A DNA stretch of 64,000 nt from Guyanagaster necrorhizus (GCF_019112545.1 NW_025064886.1:353277-417276), one strand, 5' to 3'; positions 45,199 to 57,390 are shown, numbered from the stretch's first letter. Notes: generated from the sequence alone by a model not told the origin. Numbers and translations are program-made.

Positions 45199-48100
45199 TA
45201 CCTCGTATGCGCGTATATGGCTGGTCGCGACTTGTCTCGATGAGAAAGAAATGGCTAACCGTCCTACGACGCGTCTGTCTTCAAGTACGACACGGACAGA
45301 GCAGACAGTCGCGGCGACCTGGAGGACTGAAACAGAAAGGCCACATACTCCCATCCAATCGTTCCTACATTTCATTCATACTCTACAACGCTCCCATGAG
45401 ATCGCCGCACCCCCATCTCATTCCCATGCACGGCAGCGGAGCTCCCCGTTCCATCCCTCTGGGTTGCAGGTGGCCTCCAGATGCACCAAGATTCATTCGT
45501 CAAAAGAACCGTATCCTCCCCAATTGCTCTTTCCGGGCATGTTTCGCAGATGGATCCGCAATGCTTCTTACGCCGCAACCGGTAACAACTTTCACATTGT
45601 CACATGATACTCCGACCCAACTCCGCAGCCAAATACTTCACATTCCGACAATGCCGTTGCCGGCACACCCCACAAACCCCATTTGGCGCCTCACCATTTT
45701 CACTTCATCACACTCTTCTTCGAACGATCTTCACCTTCGTATAGGCATTTATCAGGGCGGTTGTACGCGCCTTTCCATGAGAGTCACAACCCCGTTTTTT
45801 GTTCAACATTGAATGGAGATTCAATCAATCAATTTCATCCATTTGACCACTGGGTCTAACATACTGTCTTGTCACTCTTCGATGTAAATCTACCCCCACA
45901 ATGATCGTTTTTTATGAAATGCATCCGAAAACGAGTCGCACAGTTTGCCACTTTCCGCTCAAGCTCTCACCCCCGCCACCACCGACGCCACAGACATTCG
46001 GGCATCGGTGAACACCCCACATTGAGCTTCCGCTGCATTGATCGCCGGCCAAAGAATCGCCATCGTCGCCGTGGATATGTCGGTACTTCATTCACCGTCC
46101 TAGATCACTAGAAGCTTGAATAAGACCAGAATCATGGTCTTACCAGCGAACACTATGGTTTTGAACACATACATCTTCAGAGACAGGAAATGGTATCGAA
46201 ATCATCAAAACAAGACGGCAAAAGAAAGAAAGAAAGAAGGCATGGAAGCCATCTCTTTGAATATAGACCTTGAGAGACTGAATCAACAACTGTAGACTGA
46301 ATCACGTACCCAGGCAGTGATGGTCACAGCTGTGACCGAGGCACACGAAGTCGTCGAAGTAGAAGCATCGCCAGGAACCCGCAGAGGAGGAAAAGACGCC
46401 CACATTGTTGTTGTCAACGACGAGAAGTTAATGAACCCTTCTACAGGAGGTTTGAAGCAGTAGTAAGGCAGGGGTGTGGAAAGGTTATTGCGTTTACCAC
46501 ACGTAACAAAGTTTTCGCATCAAGTACTGTCCGTTTGTCTGAGGTCCAGGGTTTCATTTCTCCGGGAATGAGAGGAAAGCGAAGACACGAATAACAGCAC
46601 GGAAAGCATGGGAAGCGTTTTGTCATTTAACGATAGAGTTCCAAGGGACTCAATGAATACATACCGGGTTTCGAGAAGGGTCGAGAAAGCTCCGAATGTT
46701 CATAACCGAGAATTAAAACACCATTGCCCAGTCAGCACAATACAACTGCAGCAACCGGTGACTAAGTCAAGCATTTCCGATCGAGTGTAGGAAAAGAGGC
46801 CAAAAGAGCGCGAACGTGCGGTTCTGCTGGCGTTTAATCGCACGCTGGATGAGCCGAATGTAACGAGATTTGGACACGAAAAGGCACACGTAGAGATGTA
46901 CCGTCATTTCATTCCCCGAAGATCAAGGAGAGCGACGATGAGACGTAGAAACGGTCAAGTCGAAGGGCGTATGAAGCATCGGGTGAAGAACGGGTGCCAC
47001 TCTAAAGAAAACTGCGAATGATCTTCCCAAGTTGATAGGTAGGTACGGTACGCACCTAAACCGTCAGTCTTAATATAGAGAGACGCACCAAGATCCGGTC
47101 ACAAATCGTCCCGACGAGTCGTTGGGTTAGGTGAGGGTTTTCTCCACACGAAGAGCGCGAGCCGCATGTCGCAGATAAAAAATCATTCGGTTCAAATCAG
47201 CTGGCGCGTCATGGAGGACGTAGACGTTGGTATGGTCAGAGCAGCAAAGAATACCTCCAGTGTCGGCAGAAGAGCGGAAGGCAACCCAGGAGCATGATTC
47301 CCAGTCCTTTGTATGGTGGTCAGGAGAAACGCTAGTGAGACAGGAGGAGACATGTCCGAACCTGTAGCCGCGAGCATGTTCAGAAGACATACAAATCAAG
47401 CCAAGGCCAATGAGAACTTGCACCGTATCGAGTTAGACCGTGATACGTCAAATCTTCCTCCGTCTTGGTCGAGAGTAAGATTAGTCTTTTGAGAGCGCCG
47501 TAAAACAGAGACCGGCATCGAGTATTAAGGACAAGAACATGAAATGGATGTGAGCTGTCCAACATAGTTATCTTATCAGAACGAGACAAAAAAAAAAAGA
47601 GAATCTAGAAAGGGGATCTGGTATGGAGAAAGTGAGGATTGTCGTAAAGGCAGATCTACCCGTAAAGATTGAGTTGAATGTGTGAGTCTCGGAAATGGAA
47701 TTCGAAATTCAGGTTGAACCATATCCCCACGTGGCGATGACTTCGGATCTCACTTTCCGACTCGAAGTATAATTATGTGTTTTCTTCTCTTGCTTAATCT
47801 GACGAGCTATAATGATTCGAGTACCGAAATCATCGGCGCAGCGAACTTCCTATTGCCAACTTAACTACTACTACCAGGTAGTAACATAGCCTGAGCGTGG
47901 GTGTATGATTGAAAGATTTTCGTTTTCTACTGGCTCACCTTCGATTTTGTAGCACCATCATCCACTATTCGGAGTCCGTGTCGATGGCAGCACACCGTTC
48001 CGCATTTTGAGCACAAGATACCATAAATTCCGTTACTATGCTCTCATCACTGGCGGCTACAGCGTTCACACCGCGGACATCAATAGCTCTCTTTTTATAG

Positions 48101-48998
48101 CATTAGCCATCACTGCTTGTAAGCAAATGGTGAGTGACTCCCGCGGTACCCCGACCGATGTTACGGATTAGGGCAATGAACAGTCCACCGGCTACTAATT
48201 TCCCATCGTAGAGTCTTCCATCAGAGATTTTGCCCTGTGTGTCGTTCTCGATTATTGGCCCGTACTGAAGCCTGTCCCCGACCTCGCGTAATCATGCAGA
48301 CGGTCGATGTCCCCGGGGTTGCAACGTTGACTAGTTAGGCCCTTCGATCGATTTAAACGGGTTCTACACTAGCCAGGAGACTGGCCCTCGTTCAGGTTTA
48401 CTCGGGCACTACCGGTTCGAAATACATGAGCTTCATCCACGTATTTTGCCTTCCATCCTTCCACCATCACTGCGAAACATACGTCCTAGATGACCACGGC
48501 ACATGTAACAATATTACATGCGGAGACACTATCTTTGATCATCAGAGAGGGAAGTCGTGCCATGATAGCAATCTCTTTCCCACTTGATGGAGCGCAACAG
48601 CTTTACAATGCTAGCGAATGGGAAGATTTGTGGGCTTTGAGACTGACATATCAATGTCTCAATGAAATCATTATACCTACTTTTTTGACGTCCATGTCAA
48701 CCTTTGTGGATCGAGAATATTCAAGGCGTTATCCCAACTCAAGACCTTTTGCTTGCGGTGGACTCGGGTCACCCAGTTCGTGAAGAATTTGAACATTCTG
48801 TCGCTAATTTTTATAACATGGGGATAACTTCTGTTCACACTGCGAATTTGTGCATTTTCTGATCAAGAGTGTAGTTACAGGCACTTTAGGCTAGCCTGAA
48901 GGCGTCAAGACATATTGAGTCTGCTATATGCTCTTTGTACAGTGTCGAACGTGTCTCCTATGTTTCCTTTCCCTCCCCTTGTCGATTCGTGTCGATAG
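45199..48998. other. Gene-poor stretch
   Basis: No gene is supported over 3.8 kb. It holds the upstream region of the Ser/Pro-rich gene and scattered frames of 60-200 codons without motifs (for example 45207-45812 plus, mostly Pro/His/Ser-rich, and 47127-47423 minus). A GAAA microsatellite lies at about 46217-46236. The right end leads into the F-box/LRR-like relic. Confidence 0.4.
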
Positions 48999-50432
48999 TA
49001 TTCTCTCATAGACTACACGCTTGTCAGTACAACCCAAAGAACACTGTTCGAGTTGGACTTGACGCTTTAGCATATCTTCCAAACCCCACGACTCTGACGA
49101 TTTCTGGAGACACCGCGACAAATTGGCACGACACTCAATTCCATAGCTTCACCAATATCATTGACTTCACGATCGAAGCCCCGGCTGGTGCACACCTAGA
49201 ACGTCATCTGCACAATTTCACGATTAGCAACCCTCGTCTTCAACGTTCGTGTGTGATATTTCAGCCACAGTACCTTGGTGTGGGATGAAAACTCGATGTA
49301 GCCTATATTTTTGACAAGGAGACGGGTCCATTTGCTCTTCAATATCTGGAGCTTTATGGTAGATGGAGAATATCTGACCCATCTTGCATAGGGCAGCTCA
49401 CGTCTCTTACGTCGGTTTGTCTTTCTGACGATGATGATGGGGGAAGCAGTTTGACTATACTATACTATTATCTTATCTAGTCAACCCTCTGAAGAAGCTA
49501 GTATTTCCCTTGCCAGCCGCTAAGCGAGGAAAACTGGGAAAGAGTGACCGCATTTTGATCGCCCACCTTTCTTCGTATTCGGGCCTAGAAGAACTCACTG
49601 TCAGCGCTTTTGGGGTGAAGTTCTTTCGAAAGGCTCTTCCTCGCCATATTGATATTCTCGCAAAACTCGTCTTGGAATATGGATTTTGGGGCGGCTCTCC
49701 TTCGGATTACGACTTTACGGCTGTTTCTCAGCTTCACAATCTTCAGCATTTAGAAATCACCTTGCTGTCCATAATTCTAGCGGCCAGTGAAGTAATGGTT
49801 CCAACGGCCGTAAGTTCCGTATTTTTCCAAGCCATTAGTATGAGCTAAATTTAGCAATTCATTAGGTTGTGTGGCTAGACCATAGCGACTTGCTTGTACA
49901 ACCTTCGCAACCTTCATATACACGTTATAGACATGCCCTCAACGCTTCTGCTACACAGACGAACTCAAAATGAATGTGGACAAAATTATCCAGCACTACA
50001 TCAACATCGGCCAGAATTGTCCACTTCCTCTTCGTGTCCACGTACACGCATGGGAACGGATGTCTGTCACATACCACATCATTGGCGCTCGCTTCATACA
50101 AGTCTGCTGTTTCAGGCACACGGCTGAATCTCAAGAGCTTCCTTGTGAAACTGATGGTAGACGGAAATTGTTCAGGATCTGGGCTGCTGGAATGCCTTTC
50201 ATGTTCATTCGTCATTGGTTCGAAGCTTATTCGGTGGGATTGTCTTTTTTATTTTGGGCTTAACGGTTGCGCTTGTAACAGCGCTCGTGGTGATGATACG
50301 CTGGATGACATGGAGAGCTTACGACAATTTATCTTTAAGACCTGCTATATTGGTTCTCTGAGCTTCGCGCGTCTTCGAGCGCTCGTGTCAGGCTGTCGGG
50401 ATACCCTTGGAGGAATTGCTTCAATCCGTTGA
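48999..50432 (+). pseudogene. F-box/LRR-like hypothetical protein, decayed or multi-exon
   Basis: In-order pieces read as a Leu-rich repeat protein: LDALAYLPNPTTLTISGD (49050-49110), FTNIIDFTIEAPAGAHLERH (49150-49205), and FALQYLELYGRWRISDPS (49333-49385). IGQLTSLTSVCLSDDDDGG (49387-49443) follows, then LSSYSGLEELTVSAFGVKFF (49569-49630) and VSQLHNLQHLEITLL (49723-49770). The C-terminal pieces are LKMNVDKIIQHYI and LDDMESLRQFIFKTCYIGS ending at 50432. Some frame changes fall at plausible GT-AG introns (near 49810), but others coincide with stops (near 49480) and have no clear intron. No F-box was seen upstream. The family is inferred from the repeat style and the closing SLRQFIF/SGCRDTLGG text common in agaric F-box-like proteins. 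Confidence 0.35.
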
Positions 50433-51647
50433 AAATGAGATCGTTATGATAATAGCTGCTTTATCGGAGGAATTTTTACCCGTGAACCAGTCCTCATAGC
50501 CAAATTAGATACGTGCAAGATCAGGATTGGGGTCTACTGCTGTTACATACCGCTTCTTCTTCCACAACCTCCGAGACCATATCTTGATGTCTAACAGTCT
50601 TTTAATTCCATCCACCACGCGCGCTTCCACTCGTTATTATCGATGGATCTATCAAGATATAGTCTCTTTGTCAATTGGGAACGTGTATAGACCGCGTAAA
50701 CATATAACTCATCGCAACGCCCTTGAAAGAACCCAGAGCTTTAGAGCGGCGGAGCTTGCAGATAAGGATCGAAGTACTTACGGTCGTTATAGTCCGGTCT
50801 TCGTGGTATTTAGATGCGTTCTACAATTTGAGTGAGAATTGCGGTCGTATTAGTCCATGCCAGTCGCGCACACCCCGTGGGCCAAAATGCCGTCTATGAG
50901 CGTGCACGTAGTGTGTAATGTACCAACAATGAACTACGCCACACGATGTGACTTTGAAGCTTCGAACGATTCATCAACCATTATCCGAAGCAACACGATG
51001 AACGGGGACGAAAACTGACCTCTTTGGCGACTAGTTTCTGCCCCAGTGAACTCAGCTTCCACCATGTTGGAGTATCCCGTTGATACTGTTCTAACAGACA
51101 CGGGGCTATGAGCGTACCTGCCCATGCTTCAAAGTCCATTGTAACCGCGGAACGAGAAATTTCAAATTTCTTTTGAAGGTGAAGAAAGCCCTGCTGTCGG
51201 CTCTGCTGTGTCATTTCGCTGAGATGTGAGCCTCTACAATTAATCCTTGATATTTCTATTGCGCGTGCCCTCTGCATCATCAGTGGAGCACCGGCTTTCC
51301 TATGATGTCAATTGATGAGATCGATAGGACTGAAGCCGGAGGAGTACGTGAAAGACACTCAGCAAGGTCCGAAACTAGCTGATGGCTCAAGTCCATTAGC
51401 AACCGCGGGTGCCATTGCGTGATGGAACACCACCCCTGCCGTTACCTCTTGTTAGGAGAGCTCTTTTTGGTGGTCTGACCTGTCCATCTATCGCATTTAA
51501 CTCCTACTGAAGGATCGAATTCCGGAGCTTGCAGCTTACGTCTCACAGGGGGACTTCAAAGAAGTCCTTGAGGTCAGCTTTACACTACTTCAGGGGCAAT
51601 ATTCAATAAACCAGCGCATGTATATTTGGCCGTCCGGCTACTCGGAG
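50433..51647. other. Intergenic, no supported gene
   Basis: Short frames occur on both strands (50527-50835 plus, 50981-51280 minus) with no known motif. Confidence 0.4.
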
Positions 51648-52509
51648 TCAAAGGACACCGTGACTATTGCCTCTTTCAAAAAATATGGATCCAGAATCCG
51701 TCAAGCGATATTGAACTGCACGGCTTCTGGGAATGGGTTTGACTGAGGCAGGTGGAAGCGCGTTTGGACCCAAATGTAGCGCAACCTATAGATCGTGAGA
51801 CGACTAAGTCATTCGCGGGATCATGTTTACGTACCTCTCCACTGACAGCACCACTTCGACCACTTGCTAATGGCCTCACATCAACGTGGTAAGTTGCGAG
51901 CTGCATCAAGTCACGGAACAATTGATCTGGCATGCCATAGACCACCAAATGATGTCGGATAAGTAATGTTGCTTGATGCTTTACAAAAGAAGGGTTCAAT
52001 ATCATTCACCTCGTCCGGAAACTCAAAATTATACCTTGATGCATTGAGCCCTCAAGGCACGGCAAAATCGAAGAATGTCAAGGGTTGATACTCCAATCCA
52101 TTCCAGCGTTGAGACATCGTCAAGAATGACAAGTGAGTCAGGAGTGCATTCCTTCAGGGCTTCGACAACTACGTTGAATATCTGCCTCAATCCGGATTCT
52201 TCTGGCTCAAAGGAAGAAATGTCGACGAATGTAAGACTGCCTGAGTTCTCCTCCTGGGCCAAATTAACGTTCTATAAATATTTTAATCTGAGAATGGGCA
52301 TCCGAACGTTAGATACATACGTGCTTTGATGCTATAGCCTGCCATTTCGCCCACCCTTCGGACACGGACAGAATAATCCGTTTTCCTTCCTTGCTTTCTT
52401 TTACATGCGAAATTAGCTTTTGGTGAAGAATGAAGTCTGCAGGTGAGGGAAGCTCATCGGTAATGAGCTGTATAATCCCCTGAGGCAAATCCAAAGGTGT
52501 AAAACTCAT
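51648..52509 (-). CDS. ELP6: Elongator complex subunit ELP6
   Basis: ELP6 is one of the three RecA-like subunits (Elp4-Elp5-Elp6) that form the hexameric Elongator accessory ring, needed for wobble-uridine modification of tRNA. The start is at 52509 (MSFTPLDLPQGIIQLITDEL), with an alternative ATG nine codons upstream. Four exons join cleanly. ILSVSEGWAKWQAIASKH is followed by NVNLAQEENSGSLTFVDISS. ALKECTPDSLVILDDVSTLE leads into WIGVSTLDILRFCRALRAQ. The next exon has HQATLLIRHHLVV and PLASGRSGAVSGE, and the last has VALHLGP and RAVQYRLTDSGSIFFERG. The ILDD...LEWIG and SGRSGAVSGE segments are hallmarks. As in other ELP6 proteins, the canonical Walker A is absent. The stop is at 51648-51650. 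Length is about 235 residues. It is divergent from the DUF6593 gene. Confidence 0.88.
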
Positions 52510-52685
52510 GTACACAGTGGTGTGCGTACAAGGCAAACTGCCATCGGCAATTTCCGTTATTTATTTAACTTCCTCGATGATACCAAATTAAATTATTTTG
52601 AAGCTTGAACTATCGCATGAGTATCACGGATTCCATCACCAGGGTCTGTTGCAGCGTCTTCTCATTGTGGTCGAGGTTGACTGGG

Positions 52686-53800
52686 ATGGCAGTTACACTT
52701 CCCGGGGCAATAGTCCAATATCCGACACCCCACCATTTCCTATATCAACTTCTCTTTCAACTTCTCTTTCAAATCCTCCCATTCTGCCTACGGTCCCAGA
52801 GCGTGTTACTTTGGAGATCCACCAAGGTACATCTTGCAGTCCATTTCTCTCCCAGGCAATAGCTCAAAGTTTGCAGTTATGGCATAGCAAGCCAAACAGT
52901 CGAGCTTACGGTGTACTTCTTCTCCGCGGTCTCGCCGAATTCTATGCTTCTTCTTCCGCCGCTTTCAGCTTCAGATACTCACCCACGATATCACATCTCT
53001 ATCGGCACCAACCCTTACGCCGAGTTCGTACATAACGGCCATCCGAAAGGGAGCGTCAGAGTACGGTGAACTCGTAGGAGAATTTGAGTGAGTCTATTTG
53101 ACGTCGCAAACTGTATTACGAACATTGATTGTGGTCGTGTGCATCAGAATGAGTTTGACTAGTAAATTAAAGCCTCCAACTGTTTATATATGTGGTCAGG
53201 AAGCACTGCTAAGTAACACCTTGGATGACGCCAGGCAGCACGTAGGAGCAAACCTATCTTCCTTCCTGATTTTCTGTTGACTCATTTCCCTCTCCATCTT
53301 CAGAGTATATTGTGGAAGGGACAAGTCAATAATTTGTTTTGGGATGATGGCTCGACTACAAAGAAGGTATGCATAAGAAAGTCATGTCAAGATTTCTCAA
53401 GCTTACCAATTGAAAGTGCTACCATAGTGAGCGCTGCAGATCATATGAAATCTTAGCTGAATTCAGTGTGCCAAAAGGACTTCAACGGTCAGGGGAGCCA
53501 GCACAGCTCACGCAACTTAAAATATATCCGGAAAGTCAAGAACACTTTGATGACATCCTGATATCTATCCTCGTTCTGGAGGGGAAACGCACCACCTTGG
53601 CTGTGAAAGACGAAGCTATGCTTGCAATTTCATCCATCCGAAAACCTATGGGAGCTATATACACGCCGTCACTGTCTCGCGACATCAGATCTGCAGTAAC
53701 GGATGTTGGAAGACTTTCACGACAGCGACGCTGTCGTTACACGGACGTTCCACCGTCCGGGGAAGGAGATGACTACAACAATCAGCTTCATTCTTTGTAA
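52686..53800 (+). pseudogene. DUF6593-type protein, probably frameshifted
   Basis: Pieces in order match the agaric DUF6593 family, which is small, soluble and of unknown function. A SDTHPRYHISIGTNPY segment (about 52971-53018) corresponds to the usual 'DTPxYHIS' opening. YITAIRKGASEYGELVGEFE (about 53027-53092) follows, ending at a GT donor. Then come MSLTSKLKPPTVYICG (53150-53200) and LWKGQVNNLFWDDGSTTKK (about 53310-53366), and last QLKIYPESQEHFDDILISIL (53513-53573). The move from NPY to SSYITAI needs a one-base shift near 53020 with no room for an intron, which points to a disabled or mis-sequenced gene. The first exon and the 3' end are uncertain. The limits given are approximate. Confidence 0.45.
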
Positions 53801-54765
53801 TATGGGTGACCAATATGTGTGTCCCTGTTATCATGATAGCATGCTTCTTACTTGTGTGTCACAAGGCAATAAAACGGTTTTTTCGAATCGAAGTGAAACA
53901 CGCCTTGCAATAACGGCGCCAATTTGCTGTATCCAGTCAGCTGTTCGCTCTGGGTCCATCTCCTATCGTCTGGCACCGACGTGTCCGTAGCTTATCACAA
54001 CAGAACGTAAGACAACCATTAAATTTGATGTTGATTATTTCCCGCGATCATTGTATTAACTATGTAAGGCAGCCTCTCTCCATGTTGTCCTGCGCTTCAT
54101 GTGGACGTTCTCAGTCTTGGCCGTGAATCAAATGTCAGATGCCGTTTACAACCACCGGAAAGCTTCCTGGGATCGTCTGGTATGCAACATACGAACTAAC
54201 AGTTCAACGCCTTGGTCCCTCCGACGCGTGCTCCCGAGCGAAGTTGACCACAGTTTGACCATCCATTCCAAGTTGACGTCGGTCATGACGTTTTAGCGTG
54301 GCGGGCTATGCCATAGCTACGGATCCGTGTACGTTCTGAACCTGGAAGCTGATATTTACGCGCCAAGGACGTCTCGCTACTTGGCAGCGTGCTGATACCA
54401 TGCGTATCAGCAGAGCTCCAGGACCCATACGAGATCCTTAACTTCATGCCGTGAATATAAGCACGCTGTATATGTTTCCCTCTCGGAGTCCTTCACCTCT
54501 AGCACATTTTAATCTTTTGGCTGGCCCCCTTTCTTTTCCTTGTTGTCGCCATTCATTCATATAACTGATCAGTCATCGTTATTTATTCTCCTAGCTAGTG
54601 TGGCCTTCGTTCATTTTTGTCTTTCCTTCCTCATGCAGGGTGTCGGGTTTCTCCTTTGGCTTATTACAGCACCAGTCTTGGTTCTGAACGCGCATCTCGG
54701 TCATCCACATCGACAGGCCGGAGCTTGCTGTTTTGTTTCAGGGTAACCAGCAGTTCGAGTCAAAG
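53801..54765. other. Intergenic, no supported gene
   Basis: No recognisable coding exon. A Cys/His-poor hydrophobic frame at 54540-54746 just above the carbonic anhydrase is likely chance. Confidence 0.4.
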
Positions 54766-55850
54766 ATGCCGAGCGAGAACCCAACGCTTCTAGTCAATCT
54801 TACGGAGAATGGACAAGGTAATTAAGAGTGGCTTGGATCTGATCAAGCGAAAATGGAGCCGGAGTTCGTGTTCATTGGATGCTCAGATAGCCGAGTAAAC
54901 GAAGGTACCGTCTTCGACGCCAGACCAGGCACGCTTTTTATGAAGCGCAACATCGTGAAGCAGTTTATTGCGGAGGATTTTAATGCGTACGTTGTCTACG
55001 AGGTGATGGTATGCTTGATTCGAGTCTAATAACTTCGCAGGCAATCAATCGTAGCTTATGCCATTTCCGAGCTTCATGTTCAGCATATCATTGTGATGGG
55101 TCACTACGGGTGAGGTGGCGTCACGGCAGCGATCGCTACACCGCCAGAAGAGCCGCTCGATGCAGCGATTACTGCTGTGAAAAATTGGATTGCGTATCAT
55201 AATTCGACGAGGTGTGACATATTCTTACTCATCATGGTTAGCGGATTCTGAGTTGTAATAGAGTAGAAATCTCTCACTTCGAGAGAAGAACGCTGTTTTT
55301 GAAGTGGTCGAAGAACCCGAGCCAAAGAACGCAAGTGCCAGTCCTCATTCTCCTCAACATCCCTTACTTAACATTCTCTTTGTAGCTGGTCTTCGTGCTC
55401 TTATCGAGGAGAACGTCAAGGTTAGTGTCCAGCCCGTCGCGGCATCCACCGTCATCCAGGACGTATGTTATCTCGCCCTCCTGACTAGTTGTGCCCCTAA
55501 CGAACTCATAGCATTTCGTTGCCCTTGCTCAAGCTGGCGGCGTCAATGAGAAAGGGAAGACGCTCGCCACCGTATCCATTCATGGACGAAATACAGAATC
55601 TAGTCGTCAGTGTCGGTCCTCCAGGAATCGATATCCCATCTGTCCCCTTCGCTACAGATAGTAGTGAGGAAATAGATCTCTGGAAGATACGTCTGAGAAG
55701 CCAATACTTGCTTTCCAGAAATTGTGCAAGATGTCCACTGTTTGGTCTACAAACTCTCCAGCACCTGTATTGTCTACAAAATACTCCTTACTCGTGCACA
55801 TAACAGTGTATATCGACGGCTTGAAGGATTAGAAGACTGATAAATCTCCA
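54766..55850 (+). pseudogene. Beta-carbonic anhydrase with TGA at a zinc-ligand cysteine
   Basis: Beta-carbonic anhydrases reversibly hydrate CO2 using a zinc held by Cys-His-Cys. The model starts at 54766 (MPSENPTLLVNL). An intron joins NGQ to AKMEPEFVFIGCSDSRVNEG, which holds the first Cys and the catalytic Asp-Arg pair (CxDSR). PGTLFMKRNI and FIAEDFNA follow, then an intron to SIVAYAISELHVQHIIVMGHYG. At 55111-55113 the next codon, which should be Cys of HxxC, is TGA. The frame then continues GGVTAAIATPPEEPLDAAI and, through further GT-AG introns, LRALIEENVKVSVQ and VIQDHFVALAQ. After SIHG (about 55585) the expected WLY..E is missing, and the rest (EIQNLVVSVGPPGIDIP) lies in another frame. 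A nonsense codon plus a deletion make a pseudogene the best reading. Confidence 0.75.
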
Positions 55851-56145
55851 GGTATCTATTATTCCTGTGACTCGGTGCTCCTAGGTACCATTACCGTGCT
55901 TGCTTATTTAGCAGCAGTGGGCCTTTCAGTGTTTCATAAATCTCTAATACTGATCCACATTATAAATTAAACGTATACATAGCTCCAACTGCAGTCTTGC
56001 ATAGAATTACATCCAGCAGTATGATGACCGATACCTGCACCCGTAAGGACCACCTCATTATTTGTAGTATGTTTAAAGCACACATATCATAAGCATCACT
56101 GCGAACATGGCATGGTACATATAGGAAACGGACAATTTTATATAC
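55851..56145. other. Convergent 3' spacer
   Basis: This is AT-rich sequence between the carbonic anhydrase relic and the eL8 gene. No gene is seen. Confidence 0.5.
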
Positions 56146-57390
56146 TTAGAGCTTGTTAAGAGAAGCAGCAGTAACATTCTGTCCAGCTGCCTTCGCCCGC
56201 TTACGCAACATCTGGGTCGACTTGTTGCCACGGAGTCCACCGCCCCATTGCCGGCGCTGGTCTTCATACTTGTCAGAGCTAAACAGCATTATTATTCAGT
56301 GACATACAGCTCAGAAAAGACAGCCCAACTCACAAGTTGGCCTTGGCAGCGCTGATGAGGGTAGCGAGCTCTCGCTGGTCCTCACTCTTGACTTCTTGCA
56401 GGGCGACGACTGCAGAAGTTTTCTTGTGCACAACAGTACCCAGGCGAGCTTTGCCCTTGACGATGACGTAGGGGACACCCATCTTGCGGCAGAGGGCAGG
56501 GAGGAAGACCACAAGCTCAATAGGGTCGACATCATGGGCGATGACAACGAGAGACGCTTTCTTAGCCTCAATCAGGGCGACAATATGGTTAAGGCCATAC
56601 TTGACGAAAAGAGGCTTCTTGGTCTCCTACAAGGATGAGGCGGTATGAGAAAATGAGCACGATCAGAACGAACAATGCATACCTCCTTCTTTCCCTCAGC
56701 AGCTGCAGCAGCGGTAGCCTGCAGACGAGCTTTTTTCTCAACGGTTGACTCTGGGCGGTATTTGTTCAAGAGTTTGAACAATTGCGTCGCCGTATTCTTG
56801 TCCAAGGTGTGGGAAAATTGGGCGATGGCAGGAGGAACCTTGAGGCGCTGGTTGAGGATGACTTTTTGGCGCTGCAAGCGAACATATTCAGGCCACTTGA
56901 CGAAACGCGTAAGATCTGTCGGATGCTGGATGTCTTGTCCTACAGGAACAATCAAAACACCACTACTAACGCGAGCTTGAGAACATGACGTACCAATACC
57001 GAAGTTTTTGGGCTTAGCCTCGAAAAGAGGGTTCTTCTTTGCCTTAGTCGCCTTGCTGGCGCCAAAGGGAGCGGCGGCGGGCCTCTTACCAGATCCTGAC
57101 TTGGCAGCTTTGGGCTGGTCATTGAGACGAAGCAGTCAGCAAAACGTCTGACTTTCTTGTGCCTCGGAGCTCTAGCGCCGTGCACTTTACAGTACATGGC
57201 CCAGCATATCACATCATGGCATCAGCCCAGCGATTAGAGATTGCACGCGTAGACTGCAGATGTCAACTTGAGTACGACTATGAACGTCATCCAGGTGAGA
57301 AACTTGCCATCCACCTCATTCCTCCACCGAAGAGGGCCATGTTTGCACCGACGCCAGAGCTTGGAAGGCCAAAAAGTTGATTCTCACCAT
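56146..57390 (-). CDS. RPL8: 60S ribosomal protein eL8 (L7a/L8)
   Basis: eL8 is a structural protein of the large ribosomal subunit and a member of the kink-turn-binding L7Ae family. The start is at 57390: a 3-base first exon, ATG, is followed at once by GTGAG. A 273-nt intron (57115-57387) ends in GACCAG. The protein then reads [19 protein letters not shown]. Later exons give [53 protein letters not shown] and KYRPES...EKKARLQA. The next exon has [40 protein letters not shown] and LGTVVHKK. The last exon has [18 protein letters not shown] and ends LNKL. The L7Ae core ([17 protein letters not shown]) is almost identical to the human protein. Length is about 262 residues. Placing the ATG before the long intron rather than using an internal ATG gives the family-typical N-terminus. 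Confidence 0.93.
57115..57387 (-). other. 273-nt first intron of eL8, candidate snoRNA host
   Basis: This intron directly follows the start codon and is about five times longer than others in the window. Ribosomal-protein introns often carry snoRNAs. On the minus strand an ATGATGTGA element (C-box-like, one mismatch) near 57210 and a CTGA (D-box) near 57135 are about 85 nt apart, which is compatible with a box C/D RNA. No clear terminal stem was found by eye. Confidence 0.25.

Noticed and set aside
45207..45812. 201-codon plus-strand frame divergent from the Ser/Pro-rich gene
   Set aside because: It overlaps the 5' end of the minus-strand gene, has Pro/His/Ser-biased text without ordered segments, and I know no homologous pattern.
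48400..48430. GGTTCGAAA-like T-loop sequence suggesting a tRNA
   Set aside because: No matching acceptor stem or anticodon arm could be built around it. No tRNA gene was found anywhere in the window.
55111..55113. Reading the carbonic anhydrase TGA as selenocysteine
   Set aside because: Fungi of this type are not known to decode Sec, and the gene has a second lesion. A nonsense mutation is simpler.
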